From Folioceros fuciformis (lineage: Eukaryota > Anthocerotophyta > Anthocerotopsida > Anthocerotales), in assembly GCA_049999805.1 (NCBI GenBank), contig JBNGIO010006088.1, positions 103,539 through 136,938 on the forward strand: DNA of 33,400 nt, in the 5' to 3' direction. Below the pieces are notes generated by a model. That model ran no database searches, had not been told where the DNA came from, and saw only the letters and a program-made list of their open reading frames with translations. Shown in pieces: positions 1 through 10,091 of this stretch (position 1 is the first letter of the stretch; each line of letters starts with the position of its first letter). The position numbers and the translations under genes are program-made.

Positions 1-1300
1 GGTATCCTTTCTTCTTGTTTTGCACGGCGACCAGGTTACCTCACTAGGGCTGTTGCGCCTTCTCCATTTTTCTTATCAAGTCTCAAGAAGTTTGACAATC
101 AAGTTATGCAGGCTCTTGGGAACATCATAGGTTCGGGCACCTTCGAGTGTGCTGTTGATGGATTTGGCTCAGAAGCAAGCTTTTTTGCCAGTCGCCTTTG
201 GAGGGGTTGGTCTTTTGGCTATGGAGGCCTCTGCCCCAGCTGCCTTTCTCGGCAGCTAGGCCCTCTCAGCTCCAATTTTGGCCTCTCGTTTTTTTGTTAC
301 AAGATTCCCCTATTATTGAAAGTTTTATTTCAGGTGTTGAGGAGGGCGTTTTCCCTTTACAGGTGTCTCTTAGGCAAGCAAGGGATTCTCTACCTTTGGA
401 GCCTCGTGAGGTTCTACCTCCTTTCGCCGCCTTGTGTAGGGAAGGGTTGAAGGGTCTCCAAGCCTCCCTCCTAGAAAAGCAATATGGCCAAGCACTAAGA
501 GCCCTTCTTTCAGACTCATCCATCCCGAGGTCTTCTCGAGCTCGTATTCGATCTTGTTCAGGTAAAGGAGTGGGCTCTTGGCTTTTAGCTCGAACTTGCA
601 TCCAGGTGTTTCGAATCGCAACATCAACTTTCGCCACTGCAATGAGATTTAGCTCAGGTTCTGCGCACCCCTTGGCTTTTTCTCTCTCTACATGCAGTTG
701 TGGGGTTGCTATTGTCGATACAAGGTCCCATTTGGCATGTTATCCCGTTGGGGGGCACCGCATTGTTTCTCATTATGCAATTCGGGATGTCATGTTCTTT
801 ATGGCTAGGAAGTGTGGGTTTCTTCTATATAGGGAGCGTCCATATACTTTGCGCAATGGGGTTTCACTTAGAGCCGACCTTTTCTTCACTAGGGGAGAAC
901 AGGTTTGTGTTGCTAATGTGGTTGTTACGGATCCCACTAGGGATTCGATTTGTGAGTGTCATCATCAACTCCCCTGGTTGGGCGGCAGAGGTTTGTGCAA
1001 AGTGCTAAAGTCCATCAGTATTCTCCCTTACAAGACGGGCATACTTTCATCCCTCTTGCTCTTGAGACTCATGGAGCTATGGGCAAGGACTTTTCAAAGT
1101 TTATCAAAGAGTGCACCAAGGTTTATCAAAACAATAGGAATGGTGTTCTCGCTCTTTCCTCTGTGGTGGCCTTCTTTTGACAACGTGTATCCATTGCTTT
1201 GTAATGAGCATTGGACAATGCAGTTTTCTTCGGCACCGGTGGTAAGTAGACCTTTTGTTATTCCACATCATGACATTTTCGGAGCAGTAAGTAGTTTTTG
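1..1300 (+). pseudogene. Non-LTR retrotransposon remnant, copy A (C-terminal part: CCHC knuckle + RLE-like domain)
   Basis: Decayed 3' portion of a non-LTR retrotransposon protein, cut by the window start. The longest open stretch is 198-1301. Seen: a Cys-Ser-Cys-Gly knuckle at 693 followed by His and Cys near 729-741, then an H-Y-A-I-R-D block near 770-790, then a G-V-S-L-R-A-D-L block and a V-A-N-V-V-V block (about 860-925). That order (knuckle, then R/H-rich helix, then acidic/hydrophobic strand) resembles the CCHC plus restriction-like endonuclease tail of R2-type elements (family knowledge). A frame change near 950-1040 moves the conserved tail (E-T-H-G-A-M-G-K-D-F, about 1070-1100) to another frame, and a TGA follows V-V-A-F-F at 1178. 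The same blocks recur in order in copy B at 10.9-12.8 kb. No RT domain lies in this copy. Clearly non-functional; the family assignment is inference. Confidence 0.6.
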
Positions 1301-1667
1301 AAAATGATATTTGTGCAAAAACGGGTTTTTAGGAGAAACATAATCTTCCCACACTGTAGCCATAATGTTTTCTACGGTGTTTTCTATAGTGTTTTCTACC
1401 TTCTACGAGAGAGAAGATGTATAGACTTCATATTAATGACACATCAGTCAGATCTTTGCTCACTTTTAAAGTCTAACATTGTAGTGTGCACAACCTTGGC
1501 ATTTGGTGGACATCTCGGCCTCTAGCTTTCTTGATTATCCTACTTATAATCTCTAAATTGTTTTTCTTGCCACAAGAACAAAAAAATACTGCTATCTAGT
1601 GAACTTCTTCGTGCGGCAATGTGGAACAAGTGGCTTTTATTGGTGTGCAAGCTCGAGGCAAACTTGC
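1301..1667. other. Unassigned spacer before the copia element
   Basis: There is no convincing coding potential here. The short open frame at 1298-1525 has no recognisable domain. The stretch is the 3' tail of non-LTR copy A plus unknown flank, ending in CTTGC just before the LTR. Confidence 0.5.
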
Positions 1668-1871
1668 TGTTAGCATAATCTAGTTAAGACAACGCTTGAG
1701 CATCGATCCCTAGCAATAGCTCTCATTGGTAGATAGTGAAGAGTCACGACGTTCAGATCGCAACGTTCAGCACTCATGCCTCCAAAGGGCAAACCGTGTA
1801 TGCGCTGTGAGTGCAGTAATGCAAATCCATTGTCTTTCTTAGTTTCTGTGCTCGCTCGTAGGAGAACAACA
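1668..1871 (+). repeat. 5' LTR of copia element
   Basis: Begins TGTTAGC and ends ACAACA, so it has the TG...CA ends typical of LTRs. It is 204 bp and matches 6577-6780 along its whole length. The five bases before it are CTTGC. Confidence 0.93.
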
Positions 1872-1888
1872 TGGTATCACAGCCACTC
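1872..1888 (+). other. Primer binding site (initiator Met tRNA type)
   Basis: TGGTATCACAGCCACTC lies directly after the 5' LTR. It resembles the usual copia site TGGTATCAGAGC, complementary to the 3' end of initiator Met tRNA, with one G to C change. The second copy at 6781 keeps TGGTATCAGAGC. Confidence 0.9.
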
Positions 1889-2187
1889 TGGCGATGTCAT
1901 TAGAGGTTCTCATAATTAGATGGCACTCTAGATCCTTCCTGGTGCCCATCACTAAGAAAATGGAAATTCCAGAAATTCCTTCACTTCCCATGAGCAATGA
2001 AATGGTAGAAAGACGAACTCGGCAACTTGTGCAGGATAGACAATGTTTTGCATCAAGCACGACTTCATGATGAAGACTCATCAATCTCAAAATTGGAGCA
2101 AATTCTAATCTGCACAAATGACTATAGTCAGCCCGGTACATTACCCACTCAGTAAAATTGCCTGTAGTTTTTAGTTAGAAGCACATT

Positions 2188-2808
2188 ATGGCAAGCATAC
2201 CCCAGCCAGATAGTATTCGTCTCATGTTCAAAGCTTTTAACGGCAACAACTACTCAAGATGGAAAACCAAGATGCAACTTCTTCTACGAAAAGAAAAAGT
2301 ATGGACCATTATGGAGGGGACAGAACTCGTACCGGTATGGGGACTAGGGACTCCTGGTGGTATGCAGCCACCTGCTCTCCCTCTAACTGGGCCATGTAGT
2401 GTTGCAGACTGGGAAGAGCGTGACTTAAATGCTCTCACCCTGATGTCCTTCTATGTGGAAGATTCACACAGTCAGTACTTGGATGAGTGCACCACATCAC
2501 ATGCTGCTTGGCTAGCTCTATGTCAATTATGTGAGACTCAAGACTCATCTACTAGGGTGAACCTACGTCGTCATTTCTACCAAATCCAAATGCAGGAAAA
2601 TGAAGCAATTTCAGCATTTCTTTTGAGATTCAAAGAGTCCCTATCACAATTAGCAGCATCAGGAGTTAAAATAGATGAGGATGACAGAGTAGAAAAGTTG
2701 TTGTCGAGTATGCCAGAAAGCTATAATATAGCTGTCATGAATATCAGAGCGAGACCTACCCTGACTGTAGAGGAGGTGGGAGGTCTCTTATTAAGAAAAG
2801 AGTATTGA
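2188..2808 (+). pseudogene. copia gag remnant (capsid region)
   Basis: A 206-codon open stretch starting with ATG about 300 bases after the primer site. The N-terminus has the F-N-G-N-N-Y-S-R-W-K block of plant copia Gag proteins, followed by a UBN2-like helical region (R-V-N-L-R-R-H-F-Y near residues 123-131). It ends at TGA 2806-2808; the same frame stays open to 3075, so the TGA looks like a point mutation. The zinc knuckle that should finish Gag lies in a different frame (2976-3017), so a frame change occurred between about 2940 and 2960. The product would be a structural nucleocapsid precursor in an intact element; here it is dead. Confidence 0.85.
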
Positions 2809-2951
2809 CGCGTAGGAAAGTCAAGTGCCCCTAGTGGTAGTTCCTCATCTACAGCTTTGTATGCCAGCCGTACACCCTTTCCTAGGAACAAGCCCTTCCC
2901 TAGACCATCCTATGGTCATGCTGGAACATCCAGCAAGCCCCCGACTAAATC

Positions 2952-3539
2952 AATAACCTCAACAAGAAAGGTAAATGCAACTATTGTAAATTACCTGGTC
3001 ACTATGCTCGAGAGTGCAGGAAGAAAAAGTCAGATGAAGCCTCCAAGTCCCGCATTGGAGTGCATTCAGCCATAGCCTTCATGGCTAGTGAGACTCCTAG
3101 TCTCTCCCAACCTGATGTGTGGATCCTAGATTCAGGAGCTACCAAACCCATGACACCCAACCACTCATGGTTTCGGTCGTATGAGCCCCTCTCTACAGGT
3201 GAAAAAGTCTACCTTGGTGATGACACCCCAGTCCCCATTGTGGGGAGAGGTACAATTCCTATCGCTTTCCATGATGGATCCGAGAGGCTTATTATAGATG
3301 TCCTGCATGTTCCCGGGTTGAAGCGAAATTTACTCTCCGTAGGTCGTATCACAAATGCTGGTTACAATTTACAGTTGCATAGAACTAACTTCACCATACA
3401 AGATCCACGAGGTGATTTGGCTCTTACAGGTGAGAAACAAGGTGACTTCTATGTGCTTAGCGGTGCTCCAGGCGGTTCTTCCCCTTCGAACTTGGGCTTC
3501 ACCCCTGCAACATTAAAAGTCATAGTCAGTAATCCCCTC
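2952..3539 (+). pseudogene. copia zinc knuckle and aspartic protease remnant
   Basis: Frame starting at 2952. Seen: a CX2CX4HX4C zinc knuckle (C-N-Y-C ... H-Y-A-R-E-C, 2976-3017), then the retroviral-type aspartic protease active site D-S-G-A at 3129-3140, followed by flap and core strands ending in L-L-S-V-G-R-I. The protease of such elements cleaves the Gag-Pol polyprotein. This part of the frame is uninterrupted to 3797, but it is separated from gag by a frame change. Confidence 0.85.
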
Positions 3540-4566
3540 ACCTCTCTTGACTTGTGGCACCAAAGGTTAGGCCATGTGAGTTCTAGCAAACTGCAAGACA
3601 TGCTTGGAAAGCAGGCACTTATTGGAATCACTATCAATTCTCGTGATGCTCCTAGTTTTTGTGAAGGCTGCGTGCATGGCAAGCATCAACGCTGCCCGTT
3701 TCCCAAAACTAGAGCACATAGGGCCACCAAGGTGTTAGAGCTCATACATAGTGATCTTTGCGGTCCTTTCCAAACTCAATCTATAGGTGGCAAGACCTAG
3801 CTTCTCACCTTCATTGATGACTACACTAGGCATGTTACTGTCTATTTTCTACACCACAAGAGTGATGTCCTGGATGCTCTTAAGTCCTATTGCACCCACG
3901 TAGAAACACAACATGGGCAAAAGATTCACCTCCTTTGCATTGACAATGGCACAGAGTATTGCAATCATGCATTCCAGGACTATTGCTCAAGGTCATATTC
4001 AGAGACAACTTACCGTATCGTATACACCTGAGCAAAATGGGGTCACTGAACGCCTCAATCGCACGCTTGTGGAGGCCGCTCATACAATGCTTAAGGTAGC
4101 CGGCCTTCCCAATACCCTTTGGGCGGAGGCCATCTCCACAGCAGCCTACTTGCACAATCGTGTACTAACCAGTGCTGTCCCCAACATCACTCCAGAGGAG
4201 GCTTGGACGGGTAAGCCTTCTATCTCTCATCTACGAACCTTTGGTTGCTACGCCTACTCACACAATCCCAAGGATTTGCACCACAAACTCAATTCCAAGG
4301 CCCTCACCTGTGTGTTGGTAGGCTACAGTATAGAATCGAAGGCCTATCGCCTCTATGATCTTGCAGCCCGTAAGATCATTGTGGCGAGAGATGTGGTCTT
4401 CGATGAATCTCCTTCCTATGGCAGCCCAGTGCCAGTGGCAGCTCTTCCCTCTCGCACCATAAGCCCTCCATACCCTGGTGCTGGTGATCTTTTGGAATAT
4501 CCTCTACTGGAGGAGGCCTACGGTGCTGCCGACACATGTGATTCCTGCGGCTGTCCCTGCCCCTGA
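3540..4566 (+). pseudogene. copia integrase remnant
   Basis: The pre-integrase HHCC finger is visible (L-W-H-Q-R-L-G-H near 3553 and C-E-G-C near 3660), then the first catalytic Asp in I-H-S-D-L-C-G (about 3748), a TAG at 3798-3800, T-F-I-D-D-Y-T-R, and the second Asp in D-N-G-T-E-Y (about 3943). After a frame change near 3990 the core continues as T-P-E-Q-N-G-V-T-E-R-L-N-R-T, which carries the catalytic Glu. Downstream it runs into the usual copia C-terminal block (F-G-C-Y-A-Y, then V-F-D-E-S). The D,D,E residues survive but the frame does not. Confidence 0.9.
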
Positions 4567-4950
4567 AGTGCCCCCTCCTGGCTTGCCAACGCCGGTGGTG
4601 CAAACCCCAGGCTCGCTACCTACGCTCCTTCCTACTCCAACTACCCTCCTGGAGGTACCCCTATTTCTCCCTCCTTTCCTGCCTCCTCCTCAGATATTGA
4701 GGACTATGGTGGGGCTTGGCCTCTCTCCCCTACTAGTGCCGCGCCTACGGTGCTTCCTTCTGGATTCTGGTTCCGCCCCGAGCGCCTTGTTCCTAGGTCG
4801 CCTCGTCTTGTGCCTCCCCAATCTGGTGGGGACGTGGTGGAAAGATTGTTCGCGTGACAAGCAAAATCATCCCAATCTTGGCTACACTCCAAGGCAAGTA
4901 GAAAGTTAAAACCTAAACGTGACCCCGACTTTTCATACCTTTCTTATTTA
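4567..4950 (+). other. copia integrase-RT linker, Pro-rich
   Basis: Low-complexity, Pro/Ser/Leu-rich when translated, as is usual between integrase and RT in copia elements. No separate gene is seen. Confidence 0.6.
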
Positions 4951-5908
4951 GCAAATTATGAAGAAACTCCTCTGAAAGCATCGAAGGCTCGTGAGCCTAT
5001 GACCATGAGAGAGGCATTGTTTGGCCCCACGTCAAAACAGTGGGAGCAAGCCATACAGTTAATGTATGATTCCCTCATACAGAATTGTACTTGGGAATTA
5101 GTTGATCTCCCACCACGTAGAAATCCCATCACCTGCAAATAGGTGTTCAAGCATACACTTGATTCATCTGGACAGATTAGTTGCTATAAGGCTAGACTTG
5201 TAGCCAAGGGCTATATCCAGGTTCAAGGCTTAGGTTATGAGGACACTTTCTCACCAGTAATGCGGCTGGCAATTGTGTGTGTCCTGCTGTCCTTAGCTAC
5301 CATGCTAGATATGGAAGTCTACCAGCTAGATGTAAAAACTGCATTTTTGCATGGTCATCTAGAGGAAGAAATCTACATCATGTAGCCCGAAGGTTACACT
5401 TCACCAGATACTGCTAACAAAGTGTGTAGGTTAAAGAAATCCATCTACGGCTTGAAGCAAGCCCCAAGGTCCTGGAATACCAGGATCAATGAGTACTTGC
5501 TCAGACACGGGTTTAACAAAAGCTCTGCAGATTCCTCCTTGTACATCAAGCATGAGAATGGTGAATTCATAGCTCTAGGTCTTTGGGTTGATGACACCAT
5601 CCTAGTCACTAAGGATCTTGATTTGCTAGCTCGTACCAAGGGCACTCCTTCAAGCAGAATTTGACATGACAGATGTTGGAGCTATTGAGTTTTTCCTAGG
5701 CATACAGGTTCTTCGTAATCGAGCTAGCAGAACTATGTTTCTAACTCAAAAGCAGTACATTCATTCTGTGTTAGAGAGATTTAACATGTCGAATTGCAAT
5801 GGTGTGAGCACACCATTGGAGGCCAACAAGAAGCTGACGAAGGCAGACTGTCCCCAGGCCGACGAAAAAAAATCGGCTGTGTCTGGTTTCCTTACCAACC
5901 AGTCGTAG
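4951..5908 (+). pseudogene. copia reverse transcriptase remnant
   Basis: RT_2-type domain. Seen in order: W-E-Q-A-I block (about 5040), K-A-R-L-V-A-K-G-Y (about 5190), F-S-P-V-M-R-L (about 5250), [12 protein letters not shown] (motif A, about 5320-5355), L-K-K-S-I-Y-G-L-K-Q-A-P-R-S-W (about 5433-5475), and the catalytic box as L-W-V-D-D (about 5580), where most copia elements have Y-V-D-D. TAG at 5140-5142 and TAG at 5383-5385 interrupt it, and a frame change near 5640 moves the thumb region (F-F-L-G-I-Q-V) to a third frame, open until 5908. Confidence 0.9.
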
Positions 5909-6567
5909 GTTCAGTCATGTATGCTAGGGTGTGTACTTGTGCTGATCTTTCCTTTACATCTGGCACATTGTCTTAGTTCTCCTCTAACCCAGGGGACAAT
6001 CACTGCCAGTCAGCCAAGCGGACGCTACGATACATGAAGGAAACTGCTGATCACGGACTAAAGTATGGAGGTTTGTCATCTTTGGATGGTCTCACTCTCA
6101 CTGGCTTTTGTGATTCTGATTATGGCAGTGACCAAGACTCTAGAAAGTCCACCACGAGCTACGTACTCATGCTTGGTGGTAGAGCTGTTGCTTGGTCAAG
6201 CAAAAGGCAAGCCACTGTTGCTCAATCGAGCACGGAGGCTGAGTATATTGCACCAGTAGAAATGGCCAAGGAGTGCATTTATATGTGAAGACTTCTTGCA
6301 GATTTACAAAAGCCTCAACCTGGTCCGACTGCGATCTATTGTGACAATCAAGCGTGCATAGCCCTATCGAAAGACCCAAGATACCACGGGCGAACGAAGC
6401 ACATACAAATCCGATACCACTTTATCCGAGAGATGGTGGCAGCAGGAGAAATTACTCTCGCTTTTTGTCGCTCTGAGCAAAACTTGGCAAATGTTTTGAC
6501 GAAGTCTCTACCCAAGGAGCAGCATAAGAGATGCAGTACAGGATTAGGCGTGACCAAGCCAGCTGTC
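5909..6567 (+). pseudogene. copia RNase H remnant and pol C-terminus
   Basis: Open from about 6034. Seen: G-F-C-D-S-D-Y (first RNase H Asp), R-K-S-T-T-S-Y, S-S-K-R-Q-A-T-V-A-Q-S-S-T-E-A-E-Y (catalytic Glu), then TGA at 6286-6288, then I-Y-C-D-N-Q-A and the H-I-Q-I-R-Y-H-F-I-R-E block and a stop before the purine tract. This is the standard copia pol C-terminus. RNase H would remove the RNA strand during reverse transcription. The active-site acids are kept but the reading frame is interrupted. Confidence 0.9.
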
Positions 6568-6576
6568 TAGTGGGAG
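6568..6576 (+). other. Polypurine tract of copia element
   Basis: TAGTGGGAG lies immediately upstream of the 3' LTR (TGTTAGC at 6577), the expected plus-strand primer position. Confidence 0.8.
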
Positions 6577-6780
6577 TGTTAGCATAATCTAGTTAAGACA
6601 GCGCTTGAGCATCGATCCCTAGCAATAGCTCTCATTGGTAGATAGCGAAGAGTCACAACGTTCAAATCGCAACGTTCAGCACTCATGCCTCCAAAGGGCC
6701 GACTGTGTATGCGCTGTGAGTGCAATAATGAAAATCTATTGTCTTTCTTAGTTCCTGTGCTAGGGCGTAGGAGAACAACA
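6577..6780 (+). repeat. Internal (second) LTR of copia array
   Basis: 204 bp, TG...CA, matching 1668-1871 with about 14 differences, most of them transitions. It serves as the 3' LTR of the upstream unit and the 5' LTR of the next partial unit, because a primer site and leader follow directly. Confidence 0.93.
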
Positions 6781-6865
6781 TGGTATCAGAGCCACTCTAG
6801 CGATATCATTAGAGATTCTCATAATCAGATGGCACTTTAGATCCTTCCTGGTGACCATCACAAGG
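6781..6865 (+). mobile_element. Start of a second copia unit (primer site + leader), ends at gap
   Basis: TGGTATCAGAGC directly follows the LTR, and the next roughly 70 bases match the leader at 1889-1955 (for example GATGGCACT and GATCCTTCCTGG). The sequence then enters 100 Ns. Confidence 0.9.
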
Positions 6866-6965
6866 NNNNNNNNNNNNNNNNNNNNNNNNNNNNNNNNNNN
6901 NNNNNNNNNNNNNNNNNNNNNNNNNNNNNNNNNNNNNNNNNNNNNNNNNNNNNNNNNNNNNNNNN
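6866..6965. other. Assembly gap (100 N)
   Basis: Exactly 100 undetermined bases, a size usually used as a placeholder for a gap of unknown length. It lies between repeated copia sequences, where assembly collapse is likely. Confidence 0.95.
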
Positions 6966-7069
6966 CAGCACTCATGCCTCCCAAGGGCAGACCGTGTATG
7001 CGCTTTAAGTGCAGTAATGTAAATCCATTGTCTTTCTTAGTTCCTGTGCTCGCACGTAGGAGAACAACA
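6966..7069 (+). repeat. Third copia LTR, 3' half
   Basis: Matches the last 104 bases of the other LTRs (CAGCACTCATGCCTCC... to ...GAACAACA). The 5' half is in the gap. The five bases after it are CCTGC, which differ at one position from CTTGC before the first LTR. Confidence 0.9.
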
Positions 7070-8758
7070 CCTGCCCATACCATTAGTCAGTGACTTGGGA
7101 CTTAAGTGTGAGCTGGCAGTGCTTATTATATATTGTTCTTATCTCACAACCACACCTCCACAAAATATTGGTCGAGACAGCCCTAATTGCGTTTCTCAAG
7201 CCACGATCAACAACACAAACTGATTTCTGTGTTTGTAAGCCTATTGTCCTTATGATTGTCTCAAAATTGCTTTCTTTTTTATAGTTGTGGGTATCGTTGC
7301 CTGGAGGTGTAAGTTGCATCAAGATCAACAACTCACAATTGGGACAGTGTTATGTACAGAGACGAAGAACATCCGACAATGTGTGTACGAGAACATGGCT
7401 ATGGGCCAACATAAAAAGAAAAACAAAGCCCATGAAATTTGAATCTATTGCAAATACCAAAGTGAAGAAGAGTTGTGTAGTTGTGAAGAACATTATCGCC
7501 CCTACAAAGGCAAGGAGTCATTTAAGATCTTAAGCACCTTGGGGCAGCTTAGTGACTTATCAACCCTTCCTATTTCCTATAAGTGCAAATGTGGGGCACT
7601 CACTCACAAATACTCTTAAAGATATGTTTGCTAGCCACAATTCTGAAAAAGCTAGCACCACATAAAATCTAGTGTGGAAGCATTTACAAGAAATGGGCAA
7701 AACTGTAGTACGCTGGTGCCCATATAATTCCCTTATAACTATTAGAAGACCATGCTCATGAAGAGGCGATTGGCTCAAACTCCTAAGGGTCATATGAAAG
7801 AGAAACAATGGTTTCTAGTGCAAGAGAAAGGGCGAGGCGAAGGATGATACAATATTGAGCAATTTGGATTTCAGACAATAGTACATCAAAAGTGATGTTC
7901 ATATCCAAACCACTAGGATTCGATTCTCTATCATTAACTCATGAGGCATATAGGTTGTTTCAAGTGGGATCCAATGGCTTCATTATATTCAATGTGCTCC
8001 ACCTCGGCTTGCTTAACTATTGTCGGATTGCGATTGAGAGCCATCATTATCTTGTATGCTTGATTAGTCCACACAATTGAGTCATGCGCAGTTTATTAGC
8101 AATGATGCTTTTGGTGGTGGTAGGCCTCGCAAGTGGGAGAGTCTTTGATTCACTCCTTGTGTGTATGGAGATGATCCAAACGGTCTAGGAGCATTAATAA
8201 GCCAAGGTATTGCAGTGTGTTTGACCTGGCCAGGAGAGGGACAACCCTACTTAGGGCAGCTTTAAGGAATGTAAGCTTAGACTTGCCGACAAAAATGGCG
8301 AGCAGGTCTCAAGTATTAGGCATAAAATCCTAGCTCAACGATGTCCTCTACAACTGTAAGCATAAATTCCCTTAATGTTTGGGAAAAGGCTTTGTCTTGA
8401 GGGAGCATTCTCTTGTTGGAATCCGGTGGAGGTGTGCGTGTGCGTGGTGTGCAAGATCATGTGACCCGATCGAGGATTTGAGAAGCCAAGTTACAGCTCC
8501 GAGAAGTGTGGATGTAGGTGGAGGAGATTTTGTGGTGTCTGAAGAAAGCAAATGCTTCACTCTTACAAGCTTACAACTCCTAGGCAGGCTTGTTGAGAGA
8601 ATATGAGTTGCTGAAAGGCTAGATTGAGCTTGGAAGTGTCAACTCTACAAGCTTGTTGTAAGACACAAGTTGCTAAAGATACGAAGTGCTGGATTTCTGA
8701 GGCTAGAAGAAAGACCTTCAACAAGTCGGAAGAGAGAGCAACAGCCCGATAGCCTAGA
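7070..8758. other. Unassigned region
   Basis: Only short open frames (up to about 82 codons) on both strands, none with a domain I can recognise and none continuing through a plausible splice site. Composition is mixed and moderately AT-rich. It is probably old transposon or intergenic DNA. Confidence 0.5.
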
Positions 8759-9098
8759 AGGAAGGAGCTGCCCTTAGCTCAATCCCGAAGGCGGAGTGCG
8801 GGACGCAGCTTAGTCGCGGGGCACGAGCGCAACCTGCCCACAACACAGCTGCGAGAGCTGTGTGCGCAAGCACAGCCTAGCCGCAGTCCGGGTGCAAGAG
8901 CGGGGTGCACAGGCGTGGGCATAGCTAGGCCGAAGCCCGGCCGGGAGGGCAAGGTGGGGCACAAAGGCGCTAGCTTGCAGCCCAAGTGCACAAGCCACCA
9001 TTGCAACTAGCCCAGCCGTGAGCGCCAGCATGAGGCACTAGCCCACAGCCCGGCCGCAAGCACAAGCCGCCATCGCGGCTAGCCCGGCCATGAGGGTA
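8759..9098. repeat. GC-rich degenerate repeat block
   Basis: An abrupt GC-rich island made of variants of AGCCCGGCC, GCAAGC and CACAAGCC. Two diverged copies of about 58 bp can be seen at roughly 8968-9025 and 9040-9095. No coding support. Confidence 0.5.
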
Positions 9099-9226
9099 GG
9101 GGAGCCTACCCAATAGGGGGCTTACTTGACGGTTATCCTACCTAGTGGGGAGCCTACCTGACGGGGAGCTTACCTGGCAGGTAGCTTAACCAATAGATAG
9201 CTTGACTACTAGGTAGCTTACTCGGG
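9099..9226. repeat. Degenerate tandem repeat, about 16-bp unit
   Basis: Seven or so imperfect units of the form GGGAGCCTACCTGACG, drifting to GGTAGCTTAACCAATA towards the right end. A 12-base A run follows at about 9248. Confidence 0.6.
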
Positions 9227-9376
9227 TTTTGTATTAACGAGTCATTTAAAAAAAAAAAAAGAGTATGGAGGGCATTGCTTATGAGAATTAATACTTTGTG
9301 ACACACATAGGCTGGTTAAGTCATGTGAATGTCTTGGGTTGATGGTGGCGAAAGTGATCAGGAGTAGGAATTAGAG

Positions 9377-9881
9377 ATGGAATACTTGTCACTGGTTAAC
9401 AGTCCATGGTTGAAGTACTCAAGAAGTACAGGGCGACGACGAGAAGAAGAAGAGGTTGAACAACCAATCACGAAGGCAACCATGGAGAGTTCGCAGGAAG
9501 GAGGCAAGTATGAGGTGTTTGAGGACAAGATTGAGGCCATATTGGGAGAATTGGAGTTCAAAACCCCAACGAGGTACACTTCGCATTTTGGGTTTACTCA
9601 AATGGCTAGGTATCTTGGAGGCGAGGCGTTGGCTGCTTGCAGGAAGCATAAGGCATAGCTCACAAATTTCACTATGGTGACTAAGAGTGGAACGTCGACA
9701 ATAGTGAAGCAGTACAATCATGAGGATCCCATCAAGGAAATGATCGACACCTTGAGAGGAGAGTTTCCAAGGACATCGTCAGAAAAGGTATATGAGCTAA
9801 TGCATTTCATGTGAAAGCAAGGATTAGCTGCAGCACAAGGCAAAACAATACATGTAGGAAGATAGCAAGCTATACATGTTG
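9377..9881 (+). pseudogene. Unknown retroelement-like ORF remnant
   Basis: Open from 9377 to 9658 (93 codons), then broken by stops. The peptide is charged at first (R-R-E-E-E-E-V) and then has Y-T-S-H-F-G-F-T-Q-M-A-R-Y-L-G-G-E-A-L. I do not recognise the family. Because a Ty3-like integrase fragment follows directly, I infer that it could be part of the same degraded retroelement, but nothing in its own sequence proves this. Confidence 0.35.
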
Positions 9882-10076
9882 CAGTCTTATGGTCAGCGTA
9901 AGGTGGTGCCAACACCAACGGAGTGTGAGGCATTGGTTACGCAAGTGCATGAGCAACTGGGTCATTTTGGTGTCAAACGCACGTTGAGCATGTTGACGCC
10001 AAGATATTGTTGGGCAGGCATGCACAAGAGAGTGCAGTAGATTGTTGCCGGGTGCGAATCATGTGACCTAAACCCG
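9882..10076 (+). pseudogene. Ty3/gypsy-type integrase zinc-binding (H2C2) fragment
   Basis: In the frame of position 9948 the translation contains H-E-Q-L-G-H-F-G-V-K-R-T, then Y-C-W-A-G-M-H-K-R-V-Q, then G-C-E-S-C-D. Spacing is HX4H-X29-CX2C (His 9948 and 9963, Cys 10053 and 10062), the classic integrase N-terminal zinc finger. A TAG at 10038-10040 interrupts it. The catalytic core is missing: the sequence passes straight into non-LTR RT sequence near 10077, so the gypsy element was truncated there. Confidence 0.8.
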
Positions 10077-10091
10077 GGGGGCTGTGAGGCA

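Larger units (their letters stand above)
1668..6780 (+). mobile_element. Ty1/copia LTR retrotransposon, complete but decayed
   Basis: Structure seen: 5' LTR 1668-1871, tRNA-iMet-type primer site from 1872, gag from 2188, zinc knuckle about 2976, aspartic protease 3129, integrase 3540-4400, RT about 4990-5660, RNase H about 6030-6480, purine tract 6568-6576, 3' LTR 6577-6780. Integrase before RT is the copia order. The LTRs are both 204 bp and I count about 14 differences between them, so the insertion is not recent. The reading frame is broken by several stops (2806, 3798, 5140, 5383, 6286) and by frame changes (about 2950, 3990, 5640, 5905). It cannot be autonomous. The flank after 6780 is not host DNA but another primer site and leader, so this is one unit of a tandem arrangement. 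Confidence 0.95.

Noticed and set aside
1741-1770. Possible tRNA B-box-like GTTCAGATCGCAACG in the LTR
   Set aside because: No A box or cloverleaf around it; it is part of a repeated LTR.
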